The position numbers and the translations under genes are program-made. From assembly GCA_009731425.1 (NCBI GenBank), contig AP018794.1, forward strand, positions 3,045,960 through 3,109,959: 64,000 bases of DNA, read 5' to 3'. The stretch comes from Lachnospiraceae bacterium KM106-2 (GTDB lineage: Bacteria > Bacillota > Clostridia > Lachnospirales > Lachnospiraceae). The notes beneath the pieces were generated by a model. The model was given only the letters and a program-made list of their open reading frames with translations. It did no database searches and was not told where the DNA came from. Positions 6,435-17,119 of the stretch are shown here, in pieces. Position 1 is the stretch's first letter, and each line of letters begins with the position of its first letter.

Positions 6435-8785
6435 GTCGGGTAGGTCAGCGGTATTACTACCGCCTTCCCCCCTAAGAACCGTACGTGAGAGTTTCCCCTC
6501 ATACGGCTCAAGCACTTATAAACCCTGTTGTTCTAACAGAGCCAGCTCATCATTTTCAATCGAGTAGTGTATCTTTCTGTGACAATCGGCATGAAGTAAA
6601 TAATGTCTTTCCTTGTAGTCTTTGCCTAATGTCGTGTGTATTCGGAAACCTCTTTCAATCGTAATGCGTTCGTTACAGTGAGGGCATATTCCATTCTGCA
6701 TTTTATACAGTGCGTTTATCTTCTTTCTTCCCTTTATCTCACGCATCATTCTCATAGTGTCTCTTTCCTCAAAATATTCTTTCCATCTGCTGTCAAACGG
6801 TGTTGCTTCTGATTTTGTTTTCAGAAATCTCGTGATATGAGTATCTGTTGCATAAATCAGTTTTAGTGCAAAACCATCTTTCGTTGTGGCACAGAAGGTC
6901 CAGCTTCTTGTACCTATCTGTCTGAAATATCTCTTGGCAATCCACTTTTTACCCTTTTTCGGATGTCTGCGATAGCACCATCTCCAAAGGCTTCTCCATA
7001 CATCGAAGTCAAATCTTTCAAACGCTTCATGTGATACATTGTATTTCTGATAATTAACCCAACCACGAATTACGGGATTTAACTGTCTGATTAAATCTTC
7101 CTGTCGGCATGTTGCATTACTTTTAATGATTGAACGAACTTTATCCACGATTGCTTTGTAATTCTTTTTAGACGGCTTGGTTAATAACTTATCCTTATAC
7201 CATCTGATGTTACAGCCGAGAAAATCAAAGCCATCTGTGATGTGTGTGATTACCGTCTTTTCCTTAGACAACTCCAATCCTCTTTCTGCCATAAATTCCT
7301 CCACAATCGGTAGTACACCATTTTCAAGAAGTTCCTTTGTTTCGCCTGTGATAATAAAATCATCTGCATATCTGATAAAATTTACTTTTGGAAAATATGC
7401 TTTTCCTTTTATCTTCGTTTTATGGTATTTCGCTTTCAGTTTTGTTTCCAATCCATCGAGCACCATGTTACAGATAACTGGCGAGATAGCTGAGCCTTGC
7501 GGACTTCCCTGTTCCGTAGGGAACAGTTTTCTAGTTTCGATATATCCGCATTTCAGCCATTTACGCAGAATTTCCTTATCCAATGGAATATTATTTAAAA
7601 TCCATTCGTGACTAATGTTGTCAAAACATCCCTTGATGTCTCCCTCAAGTACCCATTTTGGCGATTTCGCCTTATTCAGACTTGTAAAGCACTGCTCTAT
7701 TGCGTCCTGCGTACATCTACCAATCCTAAAACCATAGGAATTAGGGTCTGCTGTAATTTCCGCAATCGGCTCTAATGCGAATTTATATAATGTCTGCATT
7801 GCCCTGTCTTTCATAGTCGGAATACTTAAAGGTCTCTTTTTCCCATTCTTCTTAGGTATATATACTCTTTTTAATGGTTGTGGTTTGTAGTTCTTGCGTT
7901 TTAAATCCAGAATTGCTTCATATTTGGACTTTGGTGTAGACCATAATACTCCGTCTACTCCTGCTGTCCTTTTTCCTCGATTTTCTGTTACCCTTTTTAC
8001 TGCCAAAGCTCTAGCGTAAAAAGAGTGTGTGAGTAACCACTGCAAGGATTTTACCCTGCCATGTTTACCCTCTTGATGAGCCTTTACGATACGCATTTGT
8101 AGTTTTTTAACGTACGCATTGGCTTTGTTCCAATCAATCTTGTCCCATTCCTTTGCGACGTCAGAAGTCGCACACATTTTCATGTCCATTTGCTTTACTC
8201 CTTTCAAAAATTCTATAAATTCTCTCGTAATTAAGCACCATGCGGAAGTCTGCTCCCCTTTCGGGTGGGGCAAATTTTGAACCCCTATCCACTCCATTAC
8301 AGAATGGCATTCGCTTTTTCCGCAATCCCATACCCGCATTTCCAACAGCTTTCCTTACGGTCTGCCTGCCCAATGGGCAGAAATACGGGCTTACCGTGTT
8401 CCACTTAATTAACATGATAGGTTAGGTTCCGCCTCTTCTCCGGCAGTCTTATGTCCGTGTACCCCCAAACATGGAGAGGGGTAACCAACTGCACACCTTT
8501 TGGTTCAAGCCTGTCAGCTACTTTGGCTTGTTTCGCCTTAACGAAGTTTATCAGCGGTTCACATATGTTAACCATACTATCAAAGCCTGCACCCTAACCA
8601 CTTTGTAGCTAGCAGTTTCGATTTTAACCTCACGGTTTAAATCTCCAAGTAGGGTTACGTTTAATCACCAGCTTTTGAACAATGTCATTACTGACACAGC
8701 CAATGGTGACGGCTTCAGCCAACGGAATGGCTGGTTTGGTCGGATAATCCGCCAAACAGTTAAATTAAGCGACTTCACGTCGCAC
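6435..8785 (-). mobile_element. Group II intron with maturase ORF
   Basis: A 2351-bp retroelement inside the helicase gene. The 5' end reads GTGCGAC, matching the group II GTGYG start, immediately after the exon codon TGG. The 3' end is ...CTACCCGAC, obeying the AY rule. Just before it is a domain V-like hairpin (GAGCCGTATGAG, GAAA loop region, CTCACGTACGGTTC, 6477-6511) and a domain VI-like stem (6437-6473). Candidate exon-binding sites are EBS1 CAGTTG (8486-8491), complementary to CAACTG in the exon, and EBS2 TATGTG (8560-8565), pairing with TGCATA with two G-U pairs. The maturase lies in domain IV. Boundaries are inferred by restoring the host protein. Confidence 0.9.
6516..8189 (-). CDS. 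ltrA: Group II intron reverse transcriptase/maturase (LtrA family) with HNH endonuclease
   Basis: An intron-encoded protein of about 557 residues that splices the intron RNA and copies it into DNA targets. The start at 8189 (MDMKMCATSD) is chosen because AAAGGAG lies seven bases upstream; the open frame continues to 8345 into intron RNA domains. Domains: N-terminal RT0 region, palm/fingers with the catalytic YADD (about residues 274-277), maturase X domain (about 330-450, VRSIIKSNATCRQEDLIRQLNPVIRGWVNYQ), then a C-terminal HNH endonuclease with CPHCNERI and HADCHRKIH (residues 505-550). All motifs are intact, so it looks functional. The stop is about 80 bp upstream of the intron 3' end. Confidence 0.95.
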   Translation of the reverse strand: MDMKMCATSDVAKEWDKIDWNKANAYVKKLQMRIVKAHQEGKHGRVKSLQWLLTHSFYARALAVKRVTENRGKRTAGVDGVLWSTPKSKYEAILDLKRKNYKPQPLKRVYIPKKNGKKRPLSIPTMKDRAMQTLYKFALEPIAEITADPNSYGFRIGRCTQDAIEQCFTSLNKAKSPKWVLEGDIKGCFDNISHEWILNNIPLDKEILRKWLKCGYIETRKLFPTEQGSPQGSAISPVICNMVLDGLETKLKAKYHKTKIKGKAYFPKVNFIRYADDFIITGETKELLENGVLPIVEEFMAERGLELSKEKTVITHITDGFDFLGCNIRWYKDKLLTKPSKKNYKAIVDKVRSIIKSNATCRQEDLIRQLNPVIRGWVNYQKYNVSHEAFERFDFDVWRSLWRWCYRRHPKKGKKWIAKRYFRQIGTRSWTFCATTKDGFALKLIYATDTHITRFLKTKSEATPFDSRWKEYFEERDTMRMMREIKGRKKINALYKMQNGICPHCNERITIERGFRIHTTLGKDYKERHYLLHADCHRKIHYSIENDELALLEQQGL

Positions 8786-10075
8786 CCAGTTGTATGCATC
8801 AAATGTTCCTTTGGTGACATATCTGTAGATTGCCACCTCTTCATTTTCGTTGCCCTGTCTGATACCTCGTCCTTCCCTCTGTTCAATGGAGGAAGGCTTC
8901 CAAGGACAGTCCACATGGTGCATTGCAACAAGGTGTGTCTGCACATTTACACCTGTTCCACACTTGTCCGTTGAACCGATAAGAACCTTCTTTTTACCTG
9001 TCCTCATCTCCTTAAAAAGTGCATCCCTCTGTGCGTCAGTCTTAGCATCATGGATAAAAGCTATCTCCTCTGCCGGAATACCATATTGGATAAGAGTTTC
9101 TTTCAGATAATCATAGATGGTGAAGTCCTTATCCGGTCCCGGTGTGCCGATGTCCGAAAAAATAAGCTGGCAGCCTATATGACCATCAGCATTTCCTTTC
9201 TCATATTCTTTCCAGACATTTTCTGCTACCTTATTGAGCTTTCCATCCGGATGGTTTGGTGCATCCTTATCAATCAGTCTTGCATCTGTTCCGAGAAGTC
9301 TTGCCTCATGGGTAATCTTCAGGAAGTTATCCACGCTTGGATCAACTCCACCGCCTCTGATACGCTCTGCTCTCACAACAAAGTCTTCCATGACCTGCTT
9401 TACATACCAGTCAGGCTCCGACTCCACAATAATAGGCTTGCCGCCACGAAGAGCCGGTACATCAAGGTCAAGCATGTCTGCAGTCTGCACATCAGCTACT
9501 TCACGGAAGATATTCATAAGCTCCGGCAGATTCGTAAACTTATTGAATCTGCTCTTAAAACGGAATCCGCTTCCCTCTACTGTAAGCTCAAGTGCTGTTG
9601 TCACTTCACCAAAGTTCGCTGCCCATGAGTCAAAGTGATAAATCCCCATCTCTTCAAGTGCCGCTTTCTGCAAGTAAAGCTGCATGACATACATCTCACA
9701 CATGGTATTGGATATCGGTGTACCAGTTGCAAACACAATGCCTCTGCCATCATTTATCTCTGATAGATACTGGCATTTAAGCTGCATATCCGTTGACTTC
9801 TTAGCTCCGCTACTGCTGATACCTGACACATTATTCATCTTGGAAAAAATCGCAAGGTTCTTAAAATTATGTGCTTCGTCTACCATAATAGAATCTACAC
9901 CCAGTTCCTCAAAGGTAATAAGGTCATCCTTCCTGCTCTCATCTGACAAGGATTTCAGCTGTTCCTCCAGTTTTTTCTTCTGGCTTTCCATCTGCTTTAC
10001 TGTCCAGCGTTCTCCATTACGCTCTTTCATCTCATCTATCGCATAACTGATTTCTTCAATCTGCTCGTTAAGCAT
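8765..10075 (-). CDS. Giant ICE methylase/helicase, middle part (after amber codon, before intron)
   Basis: This segment carries the second half of the SNF2-like helicase: Walker B/DEAH (SIMVDEAHNFKNL), an SAT-like FATGTPISN, and motif VI (EQREGRGIRQGNE). True coding sequence ends at TGG, 8786-8788; the last seven codons (VRREVA-stop) are intron sequence. It is in the same frame as the 1819-residue part upstream and is separated from it only by a TAG codon (10088-10090) and four sense codons. An ATG at 10075 with GGAG only three bases before it could allow weak reinitiation. It is one of three pieces of one gene. Confidence 0.85.
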   Translation of the reverse strand: MLNEQIEEISYAIDEMKERNGERWTVKQMESQKKKLEEQLKSLSDESRKDDLITFEELGVDSIMVDEAHNFKNLAIFSKMNNVSGISSSGAKKSTDMQLKCQYLSEINDGRGIVFATGTPISNTMCEMYVMQLYLQKAALEEMGIYHFDSWAANFGEVTTALELTVEGSGFRFKSRFNKFTNLPELMNIFREVADVQTADMLDLDVPALRGGKPIIVESEPDWYVKQVMEDFVVRAERIRGGGVDPSVDNFLKITHEARLLGTDARLIDKDAPNHPDGKLNKVAENVWKEYEKGNADGHIGCQLIFSDIGTPGPDKDFTIYDYLKETLIQYGIPAEEIAFIHDAKTDAQRDALFKEMRTGKKKVLIGSTDKCGTGVNVQTHLVAMHHVDCPWKPSSIEQREGRGIRQGNENEEVAIYRYVTKGTFDAYNWVRREVA

Positions 10076-10087
10076 TCGCTCCTTTCT

Positions 10088-10090
10088 CTA
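10088..10090 (-). other. In-frame TAG interrupting the helicase gene
   Basis: Minus-strand reading is ...CCA ATC TCC GCA TAG AGA AAG GAG CGA ATG..., i.e. PISA-stop-RKERM. Upstream and downstream frames are identical and both continue the same helicase domain. A single G-to-T change from GAG (Glu) would explain it. It could be a real nonsense mutation or a base-call error. Confidence 0.85.
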
Positions 10091-13000
10091 TGCGGAGATT
10101 GGGATTTTCTCAAACTGTGAGTGTGACATGATGATACAGTCATAGTCACCAGTTGCAATCCTTGATACGAACTGCTTTCTGCGGCTTTTTTCAAAATCAC
10201 GCTCCGTGGCAACTAAGATATTTGCTGACGGATAAAGCCTTAAAAACTCTGATGCCGTCTGACCGATGAGCGGCTTTGGAACAACCATGATTGTCTTATT
10301 GGCAAGTCCGAGTCTCTTCTGCTCCATGCAGGCAGCCATCATCTCAAAGGATTTTCCGGCACCAACGCAGTGTGCCAGCAGGGTATTTCCTCCGAGAAGG
10401 ATTCTTGCCACCGCATTCTTCTGATGTGGCTTTAACTCAATCGCCGGATTCATTCCCGGAAACTGTAAATGGCTTCCGTCATACTCACGCAGGCGGATGT
10501 TATTAAATGTCTCATTGTAATACTCCACATACTTCTGTCTTCGCTCCGGCTCTGCAAACAGCCATTCCTTGAACTTCTCCTTGATCATGTTCTGTTTTTC
10601 CCTTGCAAGCATTGTCTCATTCTTATTGACTTCGTAATGATATTTGCCATCACCGTCATCAATCCTGTCCCTTACTGTTACAGTTTTAAGATTCAGCGTA
10701 TCCTCAAAAATAGAATAAGCATCCATGCGGCTTGTACCATAAGTCTTAGTGGCTGCCACTGAATGCTTATCCATGCTTTTATTCTCGATGAACCATTCCA
10801 TGCTCATCTTATTTAAGTGTACCTGAATGCCGGTATTGTAAAACTGGCTTCTGACTGCTCTTGCCCGTCTTGGTGTATTTAGAAGCTCATATATAAACTG
10901 CTCATAATCCAGCGGTTCAATCCATGTTGTGCCAATCTTTACATCAATATCCGAGGCTTCAATCCACTCCGGCTGCACCTTTTCAAGTGCTGCCACATTG
11001 CCTGCAAATCTTTCTGCCTGCGGATTGTCTGTATCAGCTGCCATAGCCTTTGCTACACGGAGCTTGTCTCTCACATTGCCGGAAAGATACTCGTCTGCTG
11101 TCTCCCAGCCGATATCAGGATTGTTCTCGTTGTAACGGTCGGGATTAAGGAAAATCAGTCCGTCCAGCTCTTCCACAAGAACTGCCCTTCTAAGCTCTGC
11201 CAAAGCATCATCACTAAATGTTATCTCATCCGCTACCTGTCCTGTTTTTTCCGCAAGTTCATCCTTTGCATTTGTAATATCCGGCTCATAGATAGAAAGC
11301 ATATAGGCAAGATTTACATATCCAAATTCATTGACGGATACATTTAATGCTTCCACAGCAGTCTCAACCCTGTCTATGACAGTCTTTGCCTTAATCGTCT
11401 GCTTATAAAACATATCCGCTTTTTTCACCTCCCCGTCTTCATTTACTTCCTCAAGACTGCAAAGAAGTGGGTAATCGCTGTCATCTCGAAATGCTATTCT
11501 GTTTGCTTTTGAAGTAATGGCTCCATACTGCTTTACGAAGGCATCATATTTTACATTAAGAAGTCTCTGCTTATCAGAAAGCTCCTCCTCGCTGCAGCCA
11601 TCCATCTGGATATCAATCAGCTCTCTTGTTATCTGTCTGATTTCATCAAGACTTCGGATTCGCTCCTCAGCAGTCTGTGATACTTCTTTTCTTACCATCT
11701 CGGAATTTTCCCTGTAATAGAGCTTTCCTTCATAAAATGTGTAAGTGTAGTTTCTCACATCCGGATCAGCCGGGATAACTTCCTCTGTCTGCTCCGCCTC
11801 ATCTGCCACTCTCCCAAAATCTGTCATCTGGGCTTTGATATTTCCGATTGCCTTATTGAGAGCCTCGTACATATTGAAGTTCTCATCATTATTCACACAG
11901 ACTGTATATCTGCTGTCCTGTCCATAAATCCTTGTATCATATTCCATAGATCCAAGCATCATCTCCGGATGCTCTGCAAAATAAGAGTTGACTGCAATTC
12001 CGTTCTCGGTCACACCAAGGTGTACCCAGTCAGGCTCAATATCAATCTTTCTCTCCCTCTTCTGCAAAAACAGGATATCTGCTGTCACTTCGGTTCCTGC
12101 ATTGTCTTTAAATGCAGTATTCGGAAGTCTTACTGCTCCCACAAGCTCTGCCCTTTCAGCCAGATACTTTCGGATAGTAGGATTTGCCTTATCAAGTGTT
12201 CCCTTTGTGGTAATTACAGCAACCATGCCTCCCGGTCTTACCTGGTCAAGTGCTTTTGCAAGGAAGTAATCGTGGATACGGAAGTTATACTTGTTGTACT
12301 TCGGATCAAATACCTTGTAATCGCCAAACGGCACATTTCCGACAACCACATCAAAAAAGTTGTCTGGATAAGTAGTATTCTCAAATCCTGTGATACTGAT
12401 ATTGGCATTCTGATAAAGCTGCTTTGCAATTCTTCCTGAAATGCTGTCAAGCTCTACCCCATACAGCTTGCTTCTCTGCATTGGTGCCGGCATACTTCCA
12501 AAGAAGTTACCGATACCCATAGATGGCTCTAATACATTGCCACTTCTGAAACCAAACTGGACAAGTGCCGAGTTCATGCACATGGCAATCTCCGGTAAAG
12601 TATAAAAGGCATTGTTTACTGTTGCCCTTGCAGCACTGTATTCCTCATCAGATAAAAGGTCTTTCAGCTCTGCATATTCTTTGCTCCAGCCTGCGTTTTC
12701 CTCGTCAAATGCCTGTGACAGTCCGCCCCAGCCGACAAACTTCGACAGGATTTTCTGCTCATCTGGTGTGGCAAGGCGGTTCTCTGACTCAATCTGCTTT
12801 AAAGTGCGGATTGCGTCAATGTTCCACTTGTATCTGGTCTTGGCACCGCCTTTTTCCAACTCCCAGAGATTGTAATGGAAGTTGTGCTTTTTCTGATTGT
12901 CAGCAACTGCCAGTTCTGTTTCATCCTGTAACTGAGATTCTTCGGTTGATTCTCTTTGACTGTCATCTCGATGCAAATCATCAGATACATCAACTGACGC

Positions 13001-15547
13001 TGGTTCGATATTATCTGACACAATACGACCATTCTCGTCAATCTTGGTATTCCAGCCATTTGCAATCGCTCTTTCCCTGGTTTCAAGACGATTGGCTCTT
13101 ACACTATCCTCGATATCAAAGAATCTCTTATAGACCGGATTCATCTTATCCCTGTCAGCTTTCTGCTTTGTCTCCTGATAATACTTTTTCTGGTCTTCTC
13201 CACAGTAAAATGGCTGTTTTACCATATAGGATAAAATCTCGTATAACTCACGCCAATCGAGTGCACCTTCCTTACGCACACCATTCCTGTTCTTATAGCT
13301 GATCTTCACATATCCGCTTCTGATTGAGTACTCCACAAGACCATACTTATTGTTGGAATATGCCTTTCTTTCTGCATTATCTGTCCCCAATGCGATATCC
13401 CTGATAAAGTCAAGTTTATTTGGCATAAATGCAAAATCAGACTGCACCACATCCATAAGGAATGCCCTAAACGGAGTGTAACAGTTGCAATCTGTTACAA
13501 GAATCTCCGCCGCATCACGCAGGTCTTCATCAAGCTCTGCAATACGCTTGGCATAATCAATCGGTGTAATATACTTAAGCTCTGATGGATCTTTTTCAGT
13601 TGTTTCAGCTTCTATCTCTGCACCATATTCTGCCTGTGTTACCATGCGGTCTTCATCGGCAGTTTCCTGTGGTGTCATGCCTTTTGCACTTACATAATCT
13701 CTGTTAGAAGCATAGCTCTCCGGCTCATCCGGTATTGCATAATCATCAATCTCTGATTCTGCCTCTTCCGGTTCCACTTCCCAGTATTCGGCATCAATGA
13801 CCTCATCATCCTCACGGAGTCCGTCCATCGCAAGCTCATCAATACGAGGTGTCTCAGGCTGGTATTCCCCTGTAAGAATAAGGACACCAAGCTCTTTTTC
13901 GATATCTTTCCACGAAACATATCCTTCAACCTCTCCATCCTCATCTCGCCACTGAAAACGCAGTCCGTTCCCATGAAATGTGTCATATCCGTGCAGTCCC
14001 AGTCCGTCAACCGGCCAGCCTGCACCTCCCTGACCATATTCTGCTTTGATACGCTTTGCTCTGGTTCCTGCATCAATCTCTGTTTCAAAAATCTTGCATA
14101 CCCTGCCCTTACCACCGATAAAACCTGTACCTCTCATAAGCACCTGTTTGATATACTCACTTGGTACTGTTGCAGACTTTTTGGGATTCAGGTAATTGTA
14201 TTTACCTGCTAATGCAGCTTTTCTGTCCTGCTCGAACTGACGCATAAACTGATTATTGTTTTCGTCCTCAGTATGAATGGTGCCAATGCTTGCCTGCCCG
14301 TTCTGGTCGAAAAAAAAGGAAGCCTGTGTATATTCGGCTTCCTTACTAACACCCAATGAATTGATTTCATCAAGTTCCCTATTCAGTTCTGTATCATCAG
14401 ATTCTAGTGGAATCGCATCACTATCTGATTCAGTACCACTTCCTCTGCCTGCATCTTCGCCTGCTCTCTTATCTTCCACATCTCCATTGTCGATGACGGA
14501 TTCTGTGGCTTGTGCTTCGCCAGATACTGCATCTCTAACTGGTCGTACAGCTGGTTCGCTTCCTCCTCTACCGCTGACATCTTCTCGTACATCTTCCCGA
14601 ATCTCATCAGCGTCTTGTATCTTGCCGGCTCGTTCTCCTTTAGATAGTTCATCGCCATCCTTCCGTATTTGCCCAGCTTCGTGAGATCCTCCGTCTCGTC
14701 CGGCATCTCTATCTGCGGATAAAGCAGTCCGTCCACTTCCTTGTAAGTCATTTCTTCTAACATATCCAATTCTCCTTTCGCTCTCGATTGCCTTTAAGTT
14801 ACGACTAAATTCTCTAAGAGCACTACAGGAGACATCGCATACAATGGAACCAAGACGGTAAATGATCTCTTCGTCTTTGATATTTACGATCTGACTAAAA
14901 TCCTGTTCTTGCACAGATAAGTCAAATCCGCATCTCGTCCCTACAGCATACATGACACTTGCATATACAAGCTGCTCCATGTCCATTTCCTGCTGTAAGC
15001 CATTGCGTTTCTTACTTTCTTCCTTTATCACACTACCTGATAGCTGCATAAGCTCGGTCATTCGGTCTCCGAACTCTTCCTTTATTATAAGCCAAACATC
15101 TGTTCCTGTAAACTGTTTTAATATATTTTTTAGAGACTCCCTGTCGCTGTTATCGTACTGCTCAATCTGACCTTCTGACACAAGAAAATCCACATAATCT
15201 TTAAGATTTTCTCCCTCAAGGTCCCATGTCAGCTTAACATTCTTCCCTCCGGTATCACTGATATCAAATATATACCTCATGCGTGGATTCAGTGCCCTTG
15301 ACGGGAAGATAGCGCAGCCTTTCGCACCACGCCTTACATATCTTCCCACCTTTTTCCAGGTATCATAATCTGCCATGAGTGTGCTTTTTTCCGGAGGTCT
15401 CTGAGCTGTTACCATAACGATATTGTCAAATTCATAGCGGTATAACTGACCTGCGACCTTTAACACATCCTTCCAGTTCTTTTCTGATCTGGTGATGTTA
15501 CCAATTTCAGAATCGTATATCGCTTTGACCTTCATATCAACGCCCAT
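10088..15547 (-). CDS. Giant ICE DNA methylase/SNF2 helicase, N-terminal part (ends at in-frame amber)
   Basis: 1819 residues of a protein that would total about 2546 if the amber were read and the intron spliced. Order: an N-terminal ArdC/antirestriction-like region (1-260), a low-complexity charged linker (about 260-385) that overlaps a tnpV-like gene, further accessory domains (385-900), an N6-adenine methylase domain (about 960-1180) with motif [10 protein letters not shown] and catalytic NVPFGD, then the start of a helicase domain with Walker A HCVGAGKS. In related ICEs such proteins probably modify or protect transferred DNA; the exact role is not established. AGGAGG lies eight bases before the ATG. 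The TAG at 10088 falls between helicase motifs, so this product would lack a working ATPase. Confidence 0.9.
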   Translation of the reverse strand: MGVDMKVKAIYDSEIGNITRSEKNWKDVLKVAGQLYRYEFDNIVMVTAQRPPEKSTLMADYDTWKKVGRYVRRGAKGCAIFPSRALNPRMRYIFDISDTGGKNVKLTWDLEGENLKDYVDFLVSEGQIEQYDNSDRESLKNILKQFTGTDVWLIIKEEFGDRMTELMQLSGSVIKEESKKRNGLQQEMDMEQLVYASVMYAVGTRCGFDLSVQEQDFSQIVNIKDEEIIYRLGSIVCDVSCSALREFSRNLKAIESERRIGYVRRNDLQGSGRTALSADRDAGRDGGSHEAGQIRKDGDELSKGERAGKIQDADEIREDVREDVSGRGGSEPAVRPVRDAVSGEAQATESVIDNGDVEDKRAGEDAGRGSGTESDSDAIPLESDDTELNRELDEINSLGVSKEAEYTQASFFFDQNGQASIGTIHTEDENNNQFMRQFEQDRKAALAGKYNYLNPKKSATVPSEYIKQVLMRGTGFIGGKGRVCKIFETEIDAGTRAKRIKAEYGQGGAGWPVDGLGLHGYDTFHGNGLRFQWRDEDGEVEGYVSWKDIEKELGVLILTGEYQPETPRIDELAMDGLREDDEVIDAEYWEVEPEEAESEIDDYAIPDEPESYASNRDYVSAKGMTPQETADEDRMVTQAEYGAEIEAETTEKDPSELKYITPIDYAKRIAELDEDLRDAAEILVTDCNCYTPFRAFLMDVVQSDFAFMPNKLDFIRDIALGTDNAERKAYSNNKYGLVEYSIRSGYVKISYKNRNGVRKEGALDWRELYEILSYMVKQPFYCGEDQKKYYQETKQKADRDKMNPVYKRFFDIEDSVRANRLETRERAIANGWNTKIDENGRIVSDNIEPASVDVSDDLHRDDSQRESTEESQLQDETELAVADNQKKHNFHYNLWELEKGGAKTRYKWNIDAIRTLKQIESENRLATPDEQKILSKFVGWGGLSQAFDEENAGWSKEYAELKDLLSDEEYSAARATVNNAFYTLPEIAMCMNSALVQFGFRSGNVLEPSMGIGNFFGSMPAPMQRSKLYGVELDSISGRIAKQLYQNANISITGFENTTYPDNFFDVVVGNVPFGDYKVFDPKYNKYNFRIHDYFLAKALDQVRPGGMVAVITTKGTLDKANPTIRKYLAERAELVGAVRLPNTAFKDNAGTEVTADILFLQKRERKIDIEPDWVHLGVTENGIAVNSYFAEHPEMMLGSMEYDTRIYGQDSRYTVCVNNDENFNMYEALNKAIGNIKAQMTDFGRVADEAEQTEEVIPADPDVRNYTYTFYEGKLYYRENSEMVRKEVSQTAEERIRSLDEIRQITRELIDIQMDGCSEEELSDKQRLLNVKYDAFVKQYGAITSKANRIAFRDDSDYPLLCSLEEVNEDGEVKKADMFYKQTIKAKTVIDRVETAVEALNVSVNEFGYVNLAYMLSIYEPDITNAKDELAEKTGQVADEITFSDDALAELRRAVLVEELDGLIFLNPDRYNENNPDIGWETADEYLSGNVRDKLRVAKAMAADTDNPQAERFAGNVAALEKVQPEWIEASDIDVKIGTTWIEPLDYEQFIYELLNTPRRARAVRSQFYNTGIQVHLNKMSMEWFIENKSMDKHSVAATKTYGTSRMDAYSIFEDTLNLKTVTVRDRIDDGDGKYHYEVNKNETMLAREKQNMIKEKFKEWLFAEPERRQKYVEYYNETFNNIRLREYDGSHLQFPGMNPAIELKPHQKNAVARILLGGNTLLAHCVGAGKSFEMMAACMEQKRLGLANKTIMVVPKPLIGQTASEFLRLYPSANILVATERDFEKSRRKQFVSRIATGDYDCIIMSHSQFEKIPISA
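14404..14763 (-). CDS. TnpV-like protein encoded in an alternative frame inside the helicase gene
   Basis: A 119-residue ORF resembling the transposon-encoded TnpV family: [19 protein letters not shown] near the start, [15 protein letters not shown], then [17 protein letters not shown] and a C-terminal [17 protein letters not shown]. It lies wholly inside the giant helicase gene on the same strand in another frame, where the helicase protein is only a charged linker. AAAGGAG lies eight bases before the ATG at 14763 (a TTG at 14769 is an alternative start), supporting real translation. The function of TnpV proteins is not known. Resemblance is from memory of the family and should be checked. 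Confidence 0.7.
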   Translation of the reverse strand: MLEEMTYKEVDGLLYPQIEMPDETEDLTKLGKYGRMAMNYLKENEPARYKTLMRFGKMYEKMSAVEEEANQLYDQLEMQYLAKHKPQNPSSTMEMWKIREQAKMQAEEVVLNQIVMRFH

Positions 15548-15561
15548 ACCTTTGTCCTCCT

Positions 15562-15930
15562 CTACTTAAACATCTCTGCAAACAATCCCTTAAATAGCTT
15601 TAACTCATCCTTATCCAGCTCGATTGCAAATTCATTGTCGATTGCCTGTTTTTCGCATTTATCCTTTTTCTTTGCAATCTTACGCACCACACGAAGAATC
15701 ACATAGCACTCCTTGGACTTTGCAATGCTCTGTTTAAAGGTCAGCTCATCCTCATCGACTGACTTCTGTGTCTGATAGATAATCTCTTTTAACTTATCAT
15801 TGATACCATCTACTTCCTCAAGGGAAATAATAACGGATGCCTTAGAAGCACCCGATCTATCCCACTCCTTATGAAGTTCCTTTACTAAAAACTCCATGTT
15901 CTTAATTACTGTTGTTGAATCACTTTTCAT
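15562..15930 (-). CDS. Hypothetical helical ICE protein
   Basis: A 122-residue, Lys/Glu-rich, predicted all-helical cytoplasmic protein ([43 protein letters not shown]). I do not recognise the family. Its ATG overlaps the TGA of the DpnD/PcfM-like gene by 4 bp (ATGA) and it ends 14 bp before the giant helicase, so all three are probably translated together. Confidence 0.7.
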   Translation of the reverse strand: MKSDSTTVIKNMEFLVKELHKEWDRSGASKASVIISLEEVDGINDKLKEIIYQTQKSVDEDELTFKQSIAKSKECYVILRVVRKIAKKKDKCEKQAIDNEFAIELDKDELKLFKGLFAEMFK

Positions 15931-16145
15931 CTTGCTCTTCCTCCGTTTTCTTTTAATGAAGAAGGGAGCTGACTTTCGCTGATAGGTGCAAAATCAACTC
16001 CCTTCATGTCCTCTGCTCCAAGGACTATCTGCTCTGCATAATACATATCCATTGCCTTATTGATGGCATCGTCAAGCGACTCTGCCTTTACTTTCTGTAC
16101 TCGTGAAAGCACTTCTTTTATCTCAACATCAAATTCCTGTTCCAT
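15927..16145 (-). CDS. DpnD/PcfM-like small protein
   Basis: A 72-residue protein with the pattern FDVEIKEVLSRVQKVKAESLDDAINKAMDMYYAEQIVLGAEDMKGVDF, typical of the DpnD-PcfM family found in conjugative elements and next to Dpn-type methylases. Molecular function is unknown. AGGAGG lies about eight bases before the ATG. It precedes, and overlaps by 4 bp, the 122-residue hypothetical gene. Confidence 0.8.
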   Translation of the reverse strand: MEQEFDVEIKEVLSRVQKVKAESLDDAINKAMDMYYAEQIVLGAEDMKGVDFAPISESQLPSSLKENGGRAR

Positions 16146-16172
16146 ATGATATCGCCTCCTGTAAAAATATCA

Positions 16173-17069
16173 TCACCGGCTCTTTTCTTCCTTTACCTGT
16201 TTTTCCTTAAAGCCTCCATCGTACTTTCCATCTTCCAGCCTGTCGTAAAAACAGTCCTCTTCAATCGTTCCAAAATCCTCATACATCTGGTGAAGGAAGT
16301 CATTCTGCAGCTTCTTCGGTACATCATCATCCTTTGACATATCCTGATAAAAATAGAACTTCTGCTTTAGCTTTGCCCTGTAATCATAGATATCCTCTAT
16401 CTTTTCCGGTGTGCCATACTCCCTCTTGTATGCCTTGAAATTCGTGGTTGAGAGTGTGGAACCAAGATAAATGCCATGCTCCCACGATACCCCGATTGTG
16501 GTATTGTCCTTTGTAGGCTTCTCATCCTTCGGATAACGCTTATACTCTGTCGCACCAAGGGCGATTGTAAGAGAACCTGACTTCATATCCATCACCACAA
16601 GATTTCTTGGTGATAATGCTTCAAGCACCATGTAATCATGGTCATTGAAGTTATGAAATGTCTGTCCCCTTTCAAATGAGCGGTTCTCCATTTCATAATG
16701 CAGGTTAAAATCATCCACCCAGCCCTTATCGGTCATTTCAATCTCCTTAAGCTTTGCAACACATTCATAAGAACTGGCTTCTTTATCAAACCGGAATTCT
16801 TTGCAATCGTTATATAATCCCTGAAGAAAGTGTCCCAGCTGAATATCATCCAGACAGAATCTCGCAGATACCGTTACATTTGCTGCCCTGTAATACTCTG
16901 TGAAGTTATCTGCTTTACCAAGCGTCCTTCCAAGCTGCAACAAATTGTCTGCAAGCTCTGACATGTCATCAACTGCTATAAAACTCTTATAATCATCCAG
17001 AGTCATCAGCATATTTGTCTCTGTTCCCCTGTCGTTTTCTGTTACCAGTATCATATCTTTTAAATCCAT
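16173..17069 (-). CDS. Hypothetical ICE protein (about 298 aa)
   Basis: An acidic protein of unknown function. The start at 17069 (MDLKDMILVTEND) is chosen over an upstream frame extension to 17111 because GGAGG lies five bases before it. No membrane segment or catalytic motif is evident; residues 20-160 look mixed alpha/beta and residues 215-270 contain a Lys/Tyr-rich helical stretch (YDYRAKLKQKFYFYQDMSKDD). It lies between the NlpC/P60 hydrolase and the DpnD/PcfM-like gene. A perfect 9-bp hairpin (17083-17106) without a U-tract precedes its ribosome site. Confidence 0.7.
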   Translation of the reverse strand: MDLKDMILVTENDRGTETNMLMTLDDYKSFIAVDDMSELADNLLQLGRTLGKADNFTEYYRAANVTVSARFCLDDIQLGHFLQGLYNDCKEFRFDKEASSYECVAKLKEIEMTDKGWVDDFNLHYEMENRSFERGQTFHNFNDHDYMVLEALSPRNLVVMDMKSGSLTIALGATEYKRYPKDEKPTKDNTTIGVSWEHGIYLGSTLSTTNFKAYKREYGTPEKIEDIYDYRAKLKQKFYFYQDMSKDDDVPKKLQNDFLHQMYEDFGTIEEDCFYDRLEDGKYDGGFKEKQVKEEKSR

Positions 17070-17119
17070 TCTTACCTCCAGTCTCAGAGAGGGACTATGC
17101 CCTCTCTGCAAATTTCCTG

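Noticed and set aside
5556..6515. A separate 319-residue gene starting MLEPYEGKLSRTVLRG
   Set aside because: The first 27 residues are intron domain V/VI sequence; real coding begins at 6434 as the 3' exon of the helicase.
8190..8345. N-terminal extension of the intron maturase
   Set aside because: An ATG with ideal ribosome spacing exists at 8189, and the extension (MEMRVWDCGKSECHS...) does not resemble LtrA proteins; it is intron RNA.
10088..10090. Programmed amber recoding (e.g. pyrrolysine)
   Set aside because: No pyl genes or recoding signal are visible, and most other genes do not show in-frame TAG; mutation or sequence error is simpler.
12565..13302. 245-codon plus-strand ORF
   Set aside because: It lies fully antisense to the helicase gene, with a Ser/His/Gln-rich composition typical of shadow frames.
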